A stretch of 64,000 bases of DNA from Chitinophaga hostae (GCF_018224885.1 NZ_JAGTXB010000004.1:372001-436000); one strand, 5' to 3'. Counted from the stretch's first letter, positions 52,809 through 62,255 are shown. Translations and numbers: made by a program. The notes: generated by a model from the letters alone, not told the origin.

Positions 52809-53366
52809 TCAGTTGGATTTTTCCTCCCATTCGTCATTATCTTCCCAGTCTTCTTCCCCGTCGTCCCAGTCATCCTCTTCTTCTTCAACGAGCAGGCTTT
52901 GTTCGGAGCCTGGTTCTATATTGTTTTCCCGCCAGTAGGCCACTATTTCATCGGCTTTCTGTTGTACGGGTGTAAAGTCGCTGATGTTGCTGCCTTCAAA
53001 GGTGATTTCCACATCCGGCATGCCTTTGATGGTATTAAAGCAGTCCTGCAGGAGGGAAATGTTTACCGGCGCATTCCGGAGTGCGCTGTAAGACAGCCTG
53101 ATAGCATCAAATGGTCCGCTGTTATGAAATACTTCTTCTCCATTGAGCATTGGAAAAAGCCAAACCAGCACATCATCGCCAGTGTCTTCACTGTTGAGGA
53201 TACCAAAAAAATCGTCGAGTTGTTCAAACCCTAACGGCGCCAGTTGTGCAAAAAGTTTGTTCCGCGGCGGAAATTTAGGATGCTCTTCTCCCGTAATTAA
53301 GAATAATTCACCGAATCTTGGCTTCTCTTTAGCAAACCTAAAGTCAATGAGGATATCGTTTTCCAT
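52809..53366 (-). CDS. Soluble protein with an extremely acidic C-terminal tail, function unknown
   Basis: A 185-residue cytoplasmic protein. Residues 1-150 form an alpha/beta domain with no recognised motif. The last 28 residues are almost all Asp, Glu and Trp (VEEEEDDWDDGEEDWEDN and onward). Such a tail often mimics nucleic acid or binds a basic partner; this is inference. It stands directly after the HD-hydrolase gene region on the same strand. Confidence 0.62.
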   Translation of the reverse strand: MENDILIDFRFAKEKPRFGELFLITGEEHPKFPPRNKLFAQLAPLGFEQLDDFFGILNSEDTGDDVLVWLFPMLNGEEVFHNSGPFDAIRLSYSALRNAPVNISLLQDCFNTIKGMPDVEITFEGSNISDFTPVQQKADEIVAYWRENNIEPGSEQSLLVEEEEDDWDDGEEDWEDNDEWEEKSN

Positions 53367-53430
53367 TGATGGCTATTCTGTTTTTCAGCTGTAATTTAAT
53401 AGTTTAATCGGAAGGAGTTGAAAAAAAGTT

Positions 53431-53862
53431 CTACTGGATAATGGCTGCTGCTATTCTACGGTAGGCGTACAGGTACTTGTTAAGGCGGGCAATATCTTTT
53501 TCCTGAACGTTGGTCATGCGCCTGATGTCCATATTATCGGTCAGATCGTTAAGTTTTACAATACAGGCCAGGCGGTTCTGAAGGGTGCGTTCCACGAAGT
53601 GCTGATAGTCTTCGTCTTGATCCAGTTTTGTAACACAATACAGGGCGGCCAGCAGGTGGGATGGCAAACCTTCTTTTTCCAATGCTTCAAAGGTCCAGTC
53701 AGTATCTTCTACCACATCATGCAGCACGCCTACAATTTTCTCTTCTTCGGTGCGGCCCATCTGCATTACCCGGAAAACATGTCCTATATAGGGCTGTCCG
53801 TATTTGTCGACCTGGTCTTTATGGGCTGCGGTCGCAATTTCTATGGCTCTGCTCAGATTCAT
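53431..53862 (-). CDS. Small HD-domain hydrolase (SpoT/MESH1-like)
   Basis: A 143-residue single HD domain: MNLSRAIEIATAAHKDQVDKYG, then H in YIGHVFRV, the HD pair in GVLHDVVEDTDW, and the late NDLTDN. This matches the hydrolase half of RelA/SpoT proteins and small (p)ppGpp hydrolases such as MESH1, without a synthetase. It may remove alarmone or a related nucleotide; not proven. The open frame extends 17 codons upstream, into the A6 palindrome, so the ATG at 53862 is chosen. Confidence 0.82.
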   Translation of the reverse strand: MNLSRAIEIATAAHKDQVDKYGQPYIGHVFRVMQMGRTEEEKIVGVLHDVVEDTDWTFEALEKEGLPSHLLAALYCVTKLDQDEDYQHFVERTLQNRLACIVKLNDLTDNMDIRRMTNVQEKDIARLNKYLYAYRRIAAAIIQ

Positions 53863-53990
53863 GACTATGATTAATGTGATTTTTGTGATTATCCTGATGA
53901 CCGAAGATATCAAAATTTATAAGATGGTATCTCATCTGACATCTCTGGCAATCAGGATAATCATAAAAATCATTAGTATCATAGTTACAT
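53860..53990. repeat. Family A palindrome, copy A6 (diverged)
   Basis: Imperfect arms (about 53860-53898 and 53950-53990) carrying the 9-base steps TGATTAATG, TGATTTTTG, TGATTATCC, TGATGACC. The right arm contains the nagB stop codon, and the left arm reaches the start codon of the HD gene, so here the element bridges an upstream stop and a downstream start. Confidence 0.72.
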
Positions 53991-55910
53991 GAAGTGATAA
54001 CGTACAAACGCTTCCATCGCCGCATATTTCTGTAAACCTAAGCGGTCGTACAGGTCGGCGGTGTTGGCGTTACGGTCTTCCGCACGTTGCCAGAATTCAC
54101 GAAGATCGGTACCCTGGAAAGGCACTACGTCTTTCTGACTTTGGTGGATGAAGATACCGAGGCGTTTCTGCATGATCTGGTCAGGACTCATTGGCACTGC
54201 CATTTCAATTTCGTGAATGTCCCACTCCTGCCATGCGCCTTTATACAGCCATACCCAGCAATCTTTTGCCCAGTCTTCTGTTTTCACGATTTCCAGTGCA
54301 GCGAAGATCACATCCAGGCACACCTTATGTGTACCATGCGGATCGGCGAGGTCACCGGCGCAGAATATCTGCTGAGGTTTCAGTTTGCGGAGCAGTTCTA
54401 CGGTCAATGCCACATCTTCCGGACCCATTGGTTTCTTTTCCACCAGACCGGTTTCATAGAAAGGCAGGTTCATGAAATGCGCGTTTTCTTCCGCAATACC
54501 TACATAACGGCAGGTAGCTTTGGCTTCGCAACGGCGGATCAGGCCTTTAATGGCACGGATCTCCGGTGTATCTTTCTGGCTTGGCTTCTTGGTACTGATG
54601 AATGCTTTGGCTTCATCGAGGATCATAGAGCTTTTGCTTTTATCGATGTCGAACATTCCTTCGAATCCTACTGCGAAGTCGATAAAGCGCAGGAGGAATT
54701 CGTCTGTTACGGCGATGTTGCCGGAAGTTTGGTAGGCTACATGTACATCATGCCCCTGTTCGTGCAGGCGGATGAAGGTACCTCCCATGGAGATGATGTC
54801 GTCGTCAGGATGCGGGGAGAAGATGAGTACTCGCTTTTTAGCAGGCTCTGAACGTTCCGGATGATGCGGCATCTGGGGACCAGGCTTGCCACCAGGCCAG
54901 CCGGTAATGGTATCGCGGATGCTGTTGAATTCTTCGATATTGAGCTCATAGGCGGAACCATACTGTACGATCAGGTCGTTCAAACCGTTTTCGTTGTAGT
55001 CCTTGTCGGTGAGCATCAGAATGGGCTTATTCAGTTTCAGCGCCAGGCTGGTTACTGCTTTGCGGATCAGACCCGGTGTCCATTCGCAATCGCCGGTAAG
55101 CCATGGTTCGTTGAAACGGGTGAGATCAGCGGCTGCCTGTTCATCAATGATGAATTTGCAGCTTGGGTGCTGTTGCAGCAGGGAGGCAGGCACCTGGTCG
55201 GTACTCTGGCCTTCTACAGAGCGGCGTACAATTTTGGCTTTGTGGGAACCCCATGCCATCAGCAAAATACGTTTCGCCTTGAAAATGGTGCTGAGCCCCA
55301 TGGTGATCGCCAAACGAGGCACCTGGCTCATGTTAGGAAACTCGTAGGCGTTAGCCAAACGGGTGCTGTTATCCAGTGTAACGAGACGGGTGTGGGAGTT
55401 TATATTGGCGCCAGGTTCGTTGAAACCAATATGGCCGTTGTTACCGATACCCAGTACCTGGATATCAATACCACCTAAGGTTTCGATGCGTTTATCGTAA
55501 TCTTCGCAATATTTTTTGATCTGATCTTTAGGAATCGTGCCATCCGGAATGAAGTATTGTCCTTCCGGTATATCGATGTGATTGAACAGGTGCTCTTTCA
55601 TAAAGCGGTTATAGCTCTGCAAGGCATCTGATTCTATAGGATAGTATTCGTCCAGGTTAAATGTAATTACATTTTTGAAGCTCAACCCTTCTTCCTTGTG
55701 CAAACGTACCAGTTCTGCATAGAGATACTTAGGAGTGGATCCGGTTGCCAGGCCTAAGATACATTTTTGACCGGCAGCCTCTTTTTCGCGTATTAACGCG
55801 GCAATTTCCTGCGCCACTGCTTTGGAACCCTCTTTGGCAGAAGGATGAATTTCCACAGCAATTTGTTCAAAGCTGTCGATCAGTTCGATTTCCTGATGAT
55901 TAATCGTCAT
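53985..55910 (-). CDS. nagB: Glucosamine-6-phosphate deaminase fused to a PIG-L deacetylase-like domain
   Basis: A 641-residue fusion. Residues 1-270 are NagB (LGLATGSTPKYLY, FNLDEYYP, GIGNNGHIGFNEPGA), which turns glucosamine-6-phosphate into fructose-6-phosphate and ammonia. After a linker, residues about 360-600 form a PIG-L/LmbE zinc domain with SPHPDDDIISMGGT and a late DPHGTHKVC. That family removes acetyl groups from GlcNAc-type sugars. One polypeptide could thus deacetylate and deaminate, replacing a separate NagA, but the PIG-L substrate is not shown. This architecture is familiar from Bacteroidetes. Confidence 0.92.
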   Translation of the reverse strand: MTINHQEIELIDSFEQIAVEIHPSAKEGSKAVAQEIAALIREKEAAGQKCILGLATGSTPKYLYAELVRLHKEEGLSFKNVITFNLDEYYPIESDALQSYNRFMKEHLFNHIDIPEGQYFIPDGTIPKDQIKKYCEDYDKRIETLGGIDIQVLGIGNNGHIGFNEPGANINSHTRLVTLDNSTRLANAYEFPNMSQVPRLAITMGLSTIFKAKRILLMAWGSHKAKIVRRSVEGQSTDQVPASLLQQHPSCKFIIDEQAAADLTRFNEPWLTGDCEWTPGLIRKAVTSLALKLNKPILMLTDKDYNENGLNDLIVQYGSAYELNIEEFNSIRDTITGWPGGKPGPQMPHHPERSEPAKKRVLIFSPHPDDDIISMGGTFIRLHEQGHDVHVAYQTSGNIAVTDEFLLRFIDFAVGFEGMFDIDKSKSSMILDEAKAFISTKKPSQKDTPEIRAIKGLIRRCEAKATCRYVGIAEENAHFMNLPFYETGLVEKKPMGPEDVALTVELLRKLKPQQIFCAGDLADPHGTHKVCLDVIFAALEIVKTEDWAKDCWVWLYKGAWQEWDIHEIEMAVPMSPDQIMQKRLGIFIHQSQKDVVPFQGTDLREFWQRAEDRNANTADLYDRLGLQKYAAMEAFVRYHFM

Positions 55911-56113
55911 TTGTAAACGTTTTTGATTAGATGCGGTTTAAAAACGAGCCGGAAAATTAAAGAATTTACTGCTAATGCGCATTATTATTTAGCAATATTT
56001 AAATTATATTTCTTTAGCTTGTATTGAACCATTTAATATTTGATCTCGTTAATATGTTTAGCACACAGCGGTTGAAGGCCGTATCACATATTTTGGTGTA
56101 GGAGTCATAAATG

Positions 56114-56151
56114 AAAACCGTTCGCGCAATTGCACGGACGGTTTTACTGTT
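56114..56151 (-). terminator. Terminator after the GH20 gene
   Basis: AAAACCGT and ACGGTTTT close a 16-base loop that itself contains GCAATTGC, just past the hexosaminidase stop at 56153. The other side of the 242-base gap (55911-56110) is AT-rich leader before nagB with no feature I can name. Confidence 0.55.
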
Positions 56152-56152
56152 T

Positions 56153-58444
56153 TTATTCGATTATGAACTCATCAGCAAACAACCATGCGGGGTTGCCTGC
56201 TCCTGCTGCACCGGCAGGGATCTTACCAAAGTTCTGCATCTGCACTTTTACAAAGCGGCCACGTACCTGTTGCAGCTTGCCGCGCACTTTATTGATACCT
56301 TCTTGCGCAAAGGCGGTTTGTTTATAAACTTCCTTATAGGTTTTGCCGTCTTCAGATACAGAAAACACCACTTGTTTGGGTGGGTAGATCCAGTCGCCCT
56401 TAACGTTGATAGTATTGATGCCCACCTGGTGGATATCCTGGATACTGTCGAGTTCCACGATTGCTTCCATGTTACCGCCTTTAAAACCAAACCACTCGTT
56501 ATCGTTATAGGCGGCATTGCCTTCTATACCGTTTACCAGTGTCAGTGTACTGGCAGGGCTATGGCTTTTATCAGCTGCCGTTGCCAGGGTCACTTTCTTG
56601 CCAATTCCCTTGTGATAGAGAAACGTTTGGCTAAACTCGTTGCCAAAAGGTTTTCCATCCAGGAATACCTGTGCGCGGATGGTGCCTGACTGGCTTACCT
56701 GTACCGGTTGGGTATAAGGAGTCGCCTGAGGGGTAGGTGCGGTACTATCTGTGGTAAAAAATATTTTACCGCCATCCAGTTTACTGTCCAGTACTACCTG
56801 TTCCCCGCCTTTGCCGTTATCAGTTACTTTACCGGTTACTTCAAACACATGTTTAGCATAATTTACTTTTTTCAGTTCCAGGCGCTTTACATGTACTTTC
56901 AGCCTGTCGATAAAGTTGTCGTAATTACGCTTATCTTTTGGCGACCACAATACTTCCGATAATGCAGATGCACGCGGATATACCATATATTCCATGTAGT
57001 CGTTGTTATTGATATATTCTGACCAGAGGTTTGCCTGTGCGCCTTTGATGTATTTTGCTTCATCGCTGTTCAGCTCTGTTGGCACGGGCTCGTAGGAATA
57101 TACTTTGTTTACCGGCAGAAATCCGCCGATTGCCAGTGGTTCGTTAGGTCCTTTGGACTGGTAGTGATCAAAGTAGCAGAATTCGCCCGGTGTCATGATC
57201 ACATCATGCTTTTGCTGCGCTGCGGTAATACCGCCTTCTATACCTCTCCAGCTCATTACTGTAGCGTTGGGAGCCAAACCGCCTTCCAGGATTTCATCCC
57301 AGCCAATGATCTGTTTGCCTTTGCTGTTCAGGTATTTTTCCATGCGCTGGATGAAATAGCTTTGCAATGCATGTTCATCTTTCAGGCCTTCCTGTTTCAT
57401 GCGGGCCTGGCATTTGGGGCATTTTTCCCAGCGTACTTTCGGGCATTCATCGCCGCCAATGTGGATATATTTGCTGGGAAACAGCGGGATTACTTCATCC
57501 AGCACATTCTGCAGGAAAAGGAATACGCTGTCGTTACCTGCGCAGAATACGTCGTCGTATACACCCCAGTGGGTACCTACTTCGTATGGCCCACCGGTGC
57601 AGCCAAGGTTAGGGAAAGCGGCGAGTGCTGCGAGCGCATGCCCTGGCATTTCAATTTCAGGAATCACCGTTACGAAGTGGTCGGCTGCATACTGCACTAC
57701 TTCTTTTACCTGTTGCTGTGTATAATAGCCACCGTAAGGTTTTCCATCATATTTATTATCGGCATACCGCCCAGCCATGGTTTCTTTTCTTTTGGAAGAC
57801 ACTTCCTGGAGGCGGGGATATTTTTTTATTTCAATACGCCAGCCCTGATCATCTGTAAGATGCCAGTGAAAGGTATTCATTTTGTGCATTGCCAGCAGGT
57901 CGATATACTTCTTTACAAAATCAACGGAAAAGAAGTGACGGCTTACATCGAGGTGCAGTCCGCGGTAAGCAAAGCGGGGCGCATCGGTGATGCTTACGCC
58001 GGGTATAAACATGGCGCGTGCTTTTTCCACCGGCAGCAATTGTATCAGCGACTGAACGCCATAAAAGGTGCCACTGCTGCTGTTACCATTAATGGTTACA
58101 CCATTGTGGTCAACAGTTAACGTATAGCCTTCTGCGTTAGTGGTGTCGTTGCCGGTATGAAGGATGATGGCGTTTTTATCGCCTTTGTCTGCTATTGACA
58201 GTTCGTAGCCGGTTAGTTCTTTGAGCCAGGCATTGAATAATGCGGCTGTTTTCTTATCACTTTCGTTGGTGGCAACGATGACTGTTTGCTTATCCAGCAA
58301 AAAAGAATCTGCTTTTTCGCTGATGCTTGCCGGCATGGGAATGATGCTCACCTTGCCTTTGGGTGCGGATGTTTGCTGAGTGCCGGAGCAACTCCACAAT
58401 CCTGCCGCTACTGCCAGTAAGCACAGGGGAACTACGTTTTTCAT
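56153..58444 (-). CDS. Beta-N-acetylhexosaminidase (GH20) lipoprotein
   Basis: A 763-residue glycosidase that removes terminal GlcNAc (or GalNAc) from chitin fragments and glycans. It has a lipobox LWSC (Cys near residue 19), an N-terminal GH20b-like domain, and the catalytic barrel with FHWHLTDDQGWR and the Asp-Glu pair in IHIGGDECPK. The C-terminal part holds a chitobiase-like beta domain (TTDSTAPTPQATPY) and an F5/8 discoidin-like sugar-binding domain (about residues 610-760). A second ATG two codons earlier is possible. It anchors the GlcNAc cluster. Confidence 0.94.
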   Translation of the reverse strand: MKNVVPLCLLAVAAGLWSCSGTQQTSAPKGKVSIIPMPASISEKADSFLLDKQTVIVATNESDKKTAALFNAWLKELTGYELSIADKGDKNAIILHTGNDTTNAEGYTLTVDHNGVTINGNSSSGTFYGVQSLIQLLPVEKARAMFIPGVSITDAPRFAYRGLHLDVSRHFFSVDFVKKYIDLLAMHKMNTFHWHLTDDQGWRIEIKKYPRLQEVSSKRKETMAGRYADNKYDGKPYGGYYTQQQVKEVVQYAADHFVTVIPEIEMPGHALAALAAFPNLGCTGGPYEVGTHWGVYDDVFCAGNDSVFLFLQNVLDEVIPLFPSKYIHIGGDECPKVRWEKCPKCQARMKQEGLKDEHALQSYFIQRMEKYLNSKGKQIIGWDEILEGGLAPNATVMSWRGIEGGITAAQQKHDVIMTPGEFCYFDHYQSKGPNEPLAIGGFLPVNKVYSYEPVPTELNSDEAKYIKGAQANLWSEYINNNDYMEYMVYPRASALSEVLWSPKDKRNYDNFIDRLKVHVKRLELKKVNYAKHVFEVTGKVTDNGKGGEQVVLDSKLDGGKIFFTTDSTAPTPQATPYTQPVQVSQSGTIRAQVFLDGKPFGNEFSQTFLYHKGIGKKVTLATAADKSHSPASTLTLVNGIEGNAAYNDNEWFGFKGGNMEAIVELDSIQDIHQVGINTINVKGDWIYPPKQVVFSVSEDGKTYKEVYKQTAFAQEGINKVRGKLQQVRGRFVKVQMQNFGKIPAGAAGAGNPAWLFADEFIIE

Positions 58445-58467
58445 TGTCATATAACGGATTGTTTTTT

Positions 58468-58518
58468 TAGCTATTGGCTTTTAGCAGTTAGCTGTTAGTT
58501 ATTGTAACGGCTAAGCGT
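58468..58518. repeat. Degenerate family B repeat (B9)
   Basis: A run of 7-base units, GCTATTG, GCTTTTA, GCAGTTA, GCTGTTA, GTTATTG, between the GH20 start and the EEP hydrolase stop. Only weak pairing with the GGCTAAGCG that follows. Confidence 0.5.
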
Positions 58519-59286
58519 TTATTTCATTTCCAGTTCGCATAATACGGGACGATGGTCCGATGCGACCGTTTCTTCAATGATACGGGCGCCGGTAACGGTC
58601 CATTTGTGTTTGGGCGCCACCATAATGTAGTCGATTTTTATTTTGGGAGAATCAGACGGGAAGGTAGGGCCCATCTGGCTCGTAGCATCGGTGAATACCT
58701 GTTTCAGGGCGGTGATTTCCCTGGTGGCCGGCAGCGCGTTGAAGTCGCCCGCCATGATCACCGGTGTGGCTGTTTCCCTGAAGTAATCAGCGAGTGCGTT
58801 GGCTTGTGCGATGCGGTCGGTGGCATGTTTGCCGGCATCGAGGTGTGTTGTCACAAAGCGGAGGGTGCTGTCTCCCGGAAGTTTTACCGTCACAATACCT
58901 GCTGCTCTTGGTTCATTTCCTTTGGTGGAAGGTAACGGAAAAGTGATACCATCATTGATCGGATACCGGGAAAGAATGCCGGTACCATAACCGCCGCCGT
59001 CGAAATCCATGGCTTTTACGAAGTAGGTATACATGCCGGTAATAGACGCCAGTTCTTTTAACTGATCTGACTGGCTGGTGCGGGAAGTGGCACTGTCTAC
59101 CTCCTGCAACGCTACCAGGTCGGGGTTGGTGGCCAGTATTACATTGGCGATTCCCTGGAGGTCCATTACCTGTTTCATGTTTTCCCCGTGATGGATGTTA
59201 TACGTCAGAATTTTTACTTTTTGTGTTTGTGCAAAAAGTGTCAGGCCTGTAAAACATACAACGGTAACTAGCAGCATTTTTTTCAT
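58519..59286 (-). CDS. Secreted endonuclease/exonuclease/phosphatase-family hydrolase
   Basis: A 255-residue protein with signal peptide (ending LFAQ). EEP catalytic blocks: LTYNIHHGEN, ALQEVD, the middle THLDAGKH, AGDFNALP and the terminal ASDHRPVL. Members act on phosphodiesters of nucleic acids, inositol lipids or sugar phosphates; exact substrate unknown. It is probably cotranscribed with the phosphodiesterase (eight bases upstream). Confidence 0.85.
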   Translation of the reverse strand: MKKMLLVTVVCFTGLTLFAQTQKVKILTYNIHHGENMKQVMDLQGIANVILATNPDLVALQEVDSATSRTSQSDQLKELASITGMYTYFVKAMDFDGGGYGTGILSRYPINDGITFPLPSTKGNEPRAAGIVTVKLPGDSTLRFVTTHLDAGKHATDRIAQANALADYFRETATPVIMAGDFNALPATREITALKQVFTDATSQMGPTFPSDSPKIKIDYIMVAPKHKWTVTGARIIEETVASDHRPVLCELEMK

Positions 59287-59293
59287 AGTATCA

Positions 59294-60181
59294 TTATTTA
59301 ATGAATGCCTCTTTCACAGCCCTTCCGATCCAGACCTGCGGTGTTTTCAAACCGAAGATCCATGCCAGGGTAGCAGCGGTGTCATAGGTCATTACGCTGC
59401 TTTTGATTTCCCTGTTTTTTGCAATACCCGGGCCGCGGATGATCCATGGAATCTGCATTTCTTCCATGGTTTTGCCGCCGTGGCCTTTCTTAATACCGCC
59501 GTGGTCTGCGGTGAGCAGTATAATAGTATTATCCCACATGCCGGCATCTTTTACTGCCTGTAATATTTTTCCCAGCAACACATCATTCTTATGCACCTGG
59601 TCAAAGTATGGCTGGATATTATGACCGATATTATGCCCCGTTCCATCAGGTTCATCGAAATGGATGAACAGGAAGTCCGGTTTTTTTTCTTTGATATAGT
59701 TCACCGAAGCGGCGGTAGCGAGACTGTCATTATCATGGCAGGCCAGCTCTTTATTGACTGCAGCTTTTGGGAACAGGTAACCGATACCGTCCCAGCTATA
59801 GATCACGCCTATTTCGGCGGTTGGTTTTTGTTCACGGAGCAGGGTATAGATGGAAGGGAACATGCCATATTGGTCGAGTTCGCGGGAGGGCAGTTCCGGT
59901 TTCTTGCTATCCCACTCCGTGTATCCGTGTATTTCGGGGCCTGCACCCATCACCATGGAGGCCCAGTTAACCGCACTGGAAGAGGGCAATACGCTGCGGG
60001 CCTGTAAGGTCCATGCGCCGTCCTGCATCATTTGTTTCATGTTAGGGTTATCCACTTTCGGGAAACAGTATGCGCCGAAGCCATCCATGCCTATCAGGAT
60101 AACGTGCTTTACCCCTTTGACCTGTGCCTGCGCGAAGATTCCGCCAAGCAACAAGCCTGTTGCAATGATCAATTTTTTCAT
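59294..60181 (-). CDS. Secreted nucleotide pyrophosphatase/phosphodiesterase-like enzyme
   Basis: A 295-residue alkaline-phosphatase-superfamily protein. Signal peptide (ending FAQA), metal-binding VILIGMDGFGAYCF, nucleophile region SSAVNWASMVMGAGPE, and metal ligands in FIHFDEPDGTGHNIGH and LTADHGGIKKGHG. It resembles NPP/phosphodiesterase-type sulfatase-fold enzymes; substrate not identifiable. The ATG at 60181 gives a clean signal peptide. Confidence 0.83.
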   Translation of the reverse strand: MKKLIIATGLLLGGIFAQAQVKGVKHVILIGMDGFGAYCFPKVDNPNMKQMMQDGAWTLQARSVLPSSSAVNWASMVMGAGPEIHGYTEWDSKKPELPSRELDQYGMFPSIYTLLREQKPTAEIGVIYSWDGIGYLFPKAAVNKELACHDNDSLATAASVNYIKEKKPDFLFIHFDEPDGTGHNIGHNIQPYFDQVHKNDVLLGKILQAVKDAGMWDNTIILLTADHGGIKKGHGGKTMEEMQIPWIIRGPGIAKNREIKSSVMTYDTAATLAWIFGLKTPQVWIGRAVKEAFIK

Positions 60182-60185
60182 TTCG

Positions 60186-60296
60186 ATGTTCACTGAGCCA
60201 GCTATTAGCTGCTAGCTATTAGCCAGCGGATTTTAAATTATAATGGATATCGCATAGAGATAGCTAAGCGCTAAAAGCTAATGCTTAAATGTCAGG
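60186..60296. repeat. Degenerate family B repeat (B11)
   Basis: Left side in 7-base steps GCTATTA, GCTGCTA, GCTATTA; right side GCTAAGC, GCTAAAA, GCTAATG. The two sides are roughly complementary around an AT-rich middle. It sits next to the cutC stop codon. Confidence 0.55.
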
Positions 60297-61052
60297 CTAA
60301 GATAGTAATGTTTTTTCGCCAATTTCACGGATTAATTCGACTTCTTTTTTCTGTGTGGCAGAGATACCATATTCAGGAACGCCTGGAATGCCGCCCATAC
60401 TCACATTGGGATTGCGATAAACCATTTTACTTTCTTCGTAAGCTTTGGCGGAGGTATGGTATTCTGTTACACCGGTTGTTTTTATCAGCTGCGCAATATT
60501 GGCGGCGCGTACCCCTGATCCGGCCATAATTGCAATCCTGTCATTGGCCCTCTCCACCAGGTCTTTTAGCAGCGAGGCTCCTTCCAGGGCGGTGTTACGG
60601 GCGCCGGAGGTAAGGATACGTTCACAGCCGATGGCAATAATATCTTCCAGCGCTTCAAAAGGATTATCTGTCATATCAAAGGCACGGTGAAAAGTAACGC
60701 CCATTGGCCAGGCCAGTGAGGTGAGTATTTTACAGCGCTCTTTATCCACACGGCCGTCGGCGGTAAGGATGCCGATCACTACGCCGTTGCAGCCCAATTG
60801 TTTGCACAGCTCAATATCTTTTTTCATTACTTCAAACTCCAGGTCGGAGTATAGGAAGTCGCCGCCCCGCGGCCGTATAATAGGGTAGAGGTCTATTTTT
60901 ACTTTTTCCCGGGCAAGCGCAATAGTAGCGTAACTTGGTGTGGTACCGCCTTCCAGCAGGTTGTCGCATAGCTCTATCCTGTTGGCGCCGCCTTGTTCGG
61001 CAGCTATACATGATGCTACGGATGCAGCACATATTTCGAGGGTGAAGGGCAT
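60297..61052 (-). CDS. cutC: CutC-family protein
   Basis: A 251-residue TIM-barrel protein with the CutC blocks LEICAASVASCIAAEQGGANRIELC, RPRGGDFLY, THRAFD-like VTFHRAFDMT, and LTSGARNTALEG. CutC was named for copper tolerance but its enzymatic role is uncertain. Here it is embedded in a glycan-degradation operon, a placement that argues for a sugar-related role rather than copper. The ATG at 61052 (MPFTLEI) is preferred over the TTG two codons upstream. Confidence 0.9.
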   Translation of the reverse strand: MPFTLEICAASVASCIAAEQGGANRIELCDNLLEGGTTPSYATIALAREKVKIDLYPIIRPRGGDFLYSDLEFEVMKKDIELCKQLGCNGVVIGILTADGRVDKERCKILTSLAWPMGVTFHRAFDMTDNPFEALEDIIAIGCERILTSGARNTALEGASLLKDLVERANDRIAIMAGSGVRAANIAQLIKTTGVTEYHTSAKAYEESKMVYRNPNVSMGGIPGVPEYGISATQKKEVELIREIGEKTLLS

Positions 61053-61059
61053 GAGCAAA

Positions 61060-61195
61060 TAGCTTTTAACTTTTAGTAATTAGCTTTTAGTGTTCGCGGT
61101 TCACTATTAGCTTTTAGTAAACGAAACTAATGGAGATATCACTATCTTCGCTGCATTTACTAAAAGCTAACGGCTAACAGCTAACCGCTAAAAGT
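61060..61195. repeat. Family B variant repeat (B7)
   Basis: TTAGCTTTTAGTAAA at 61107-61121 pairs perfectly with 61156-61170. Outside it run 7-base units (GCTAACG, GCTAACA, GCTAACC, GCTAAAA) and, on the other side, TAGCTTTTAG copies. It contains the stop codon of the glycosylasparaginase gene and reaches the cutC start. Confidence 0.7.
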
Positions 61196-62243
61196 GGTGT
61201 TTTCCATCTATTAACACGTTGCTGGTATCGCTGGTGCAAACGGCATAACTGAATCCTTTCTGCAGGCAGTATGCGCCATGCTCTCCTTTTTTGTTGAGGG
61301 CAAGGAAACCCACCTGGATTTCTTTTGCTTTGGAAGGGCTTCTCTTCACGATGCGGTCTACCGCTTCCTTGCAGGCTTTTTCCGGCGGATATCCCTGCCG
61401 CATCAGTTCCACTACCAGGTGGCTGCCTACTATTTTAATCACTTCTTCGCCAACACCGGTACTGGTGGCAGCACCGGCTTCGTTGTCCACATATAAACCG
61501 GCGCCGATGATGGGAGAATCTCCCAGGCGGCCGTGTAATTTAAACGCCATACCGCTGGTGGTGCAGGCGCCGGAGAGGTTTCCTTCGGCATCCATAGCTA
61601 CCATGCCAATGGTATCGTGGTTATACACATTACCCGGCAGCATCAGCGGATTAAATGCAGTAGCGCCATTGGTGGGGGTGTATGATTTATTTTCAATGTT
61701 GATGACCGGTTTGTATTCCGATGTTTTCAGCCATTCTTTCCATGCTTTTTCTGATTCCGGTGTCAGCAGGTTTTCTTTCTGGAAACCGTTTGCCAGTGCA
61801 AACTGGAGTGCGCCGTCGCCCACCAGCATCACATGCGGGGTGCGTTCCATTACCAGGCGGGCTACGGATATAGCATGGGTTACATGTTCGAGTGCGCCTA
61901 CAGAGCCGCAGTTGCCATGTTCATCCATGATGCAGGCATCGAGGGTAACACGGCCATCGCGGTCGGGATAGCCGGAATAACCTACGGTGTGGTTGTTGGG
62001 ATCTGCTTCCGGTACTCTTACACCTGCTTCTACTGCATCCAGCGCGCGACCGCCTTTTTTCAGTATTTCCCAGGCTGCAGCATTGGCCGCACGGCCAAAG
62101 TCCCAGGTAGATACGACAATGGGTTTTCCTTTTACAGGACCACGTTTACCCTGGGAACGTGCAGCCGTTCCCGTTACTCCGTCCAAAGAGAAAACAGCGG
62201 CGCTAAGGGCCGCTGTTTTCAGGAATGATCTTCTATTACTCAT
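61188..62243 (-). CDS. Glycosylasparaginase (N-terminal nucleophile hydrolase)
   Basis: A 351-residue enzyme that cleaves the GlcNAc-Asn bond left after glycoprotein degradation. A twin-arginine signal is visible (MSNRRSFLKTAAL). The autoprocessing site is HDTIGMVAMD, with the catalytic Thr new N-terminus; the fold block TWDFGRAANAAAWEIL and the substrate-site GRLGDSPIIGAG also fit. It fits with GH20 and sugar kinase neighbours in recovering GlcNAc from N-glycan stubs. Its stop lies in repeat B7. Confidence 0.92.
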   Translation of the reverse strand: MSNRRSFLKTAALSAAVFSLDGVTGTAARSQGKRGPVKGKPIVVSTWDFGRAANAAAWEILKKGGRALDAVEAGVRVPEADPNNHTVGYSGYPDRDGRVTLDACIMDEHGNCGSVGALEHVTHAISVARLVMERTPHVMLVGDGALQFALANGFQKENLLTPESEKAWKEWLKTSEYKPVINIENKSYTPTNGATAFNPLMLPGNVYNHDTIGMVAMDAEGNLSGACTTSGMAFKLHGRLGDSPIIGAGLYVDNEAGAATSTGVGEEVIKIVGSHLVVELMRQGYPPEKACKEAVDRIVKRSPSKAKEIQVGFLALNKKGEHGAYCLQKGFSYAVCTSDTSNVLIDGKHHF

Positions 62244-62255
62244 ATAAGAGGTTTT

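Noticed and set aside
57164..58120. 318-codon open frame on the plus strand inside the GH20 gene
   Set aside because: Antisense shadow of the hexosaminidase, which carries all expected catalytic motifs.
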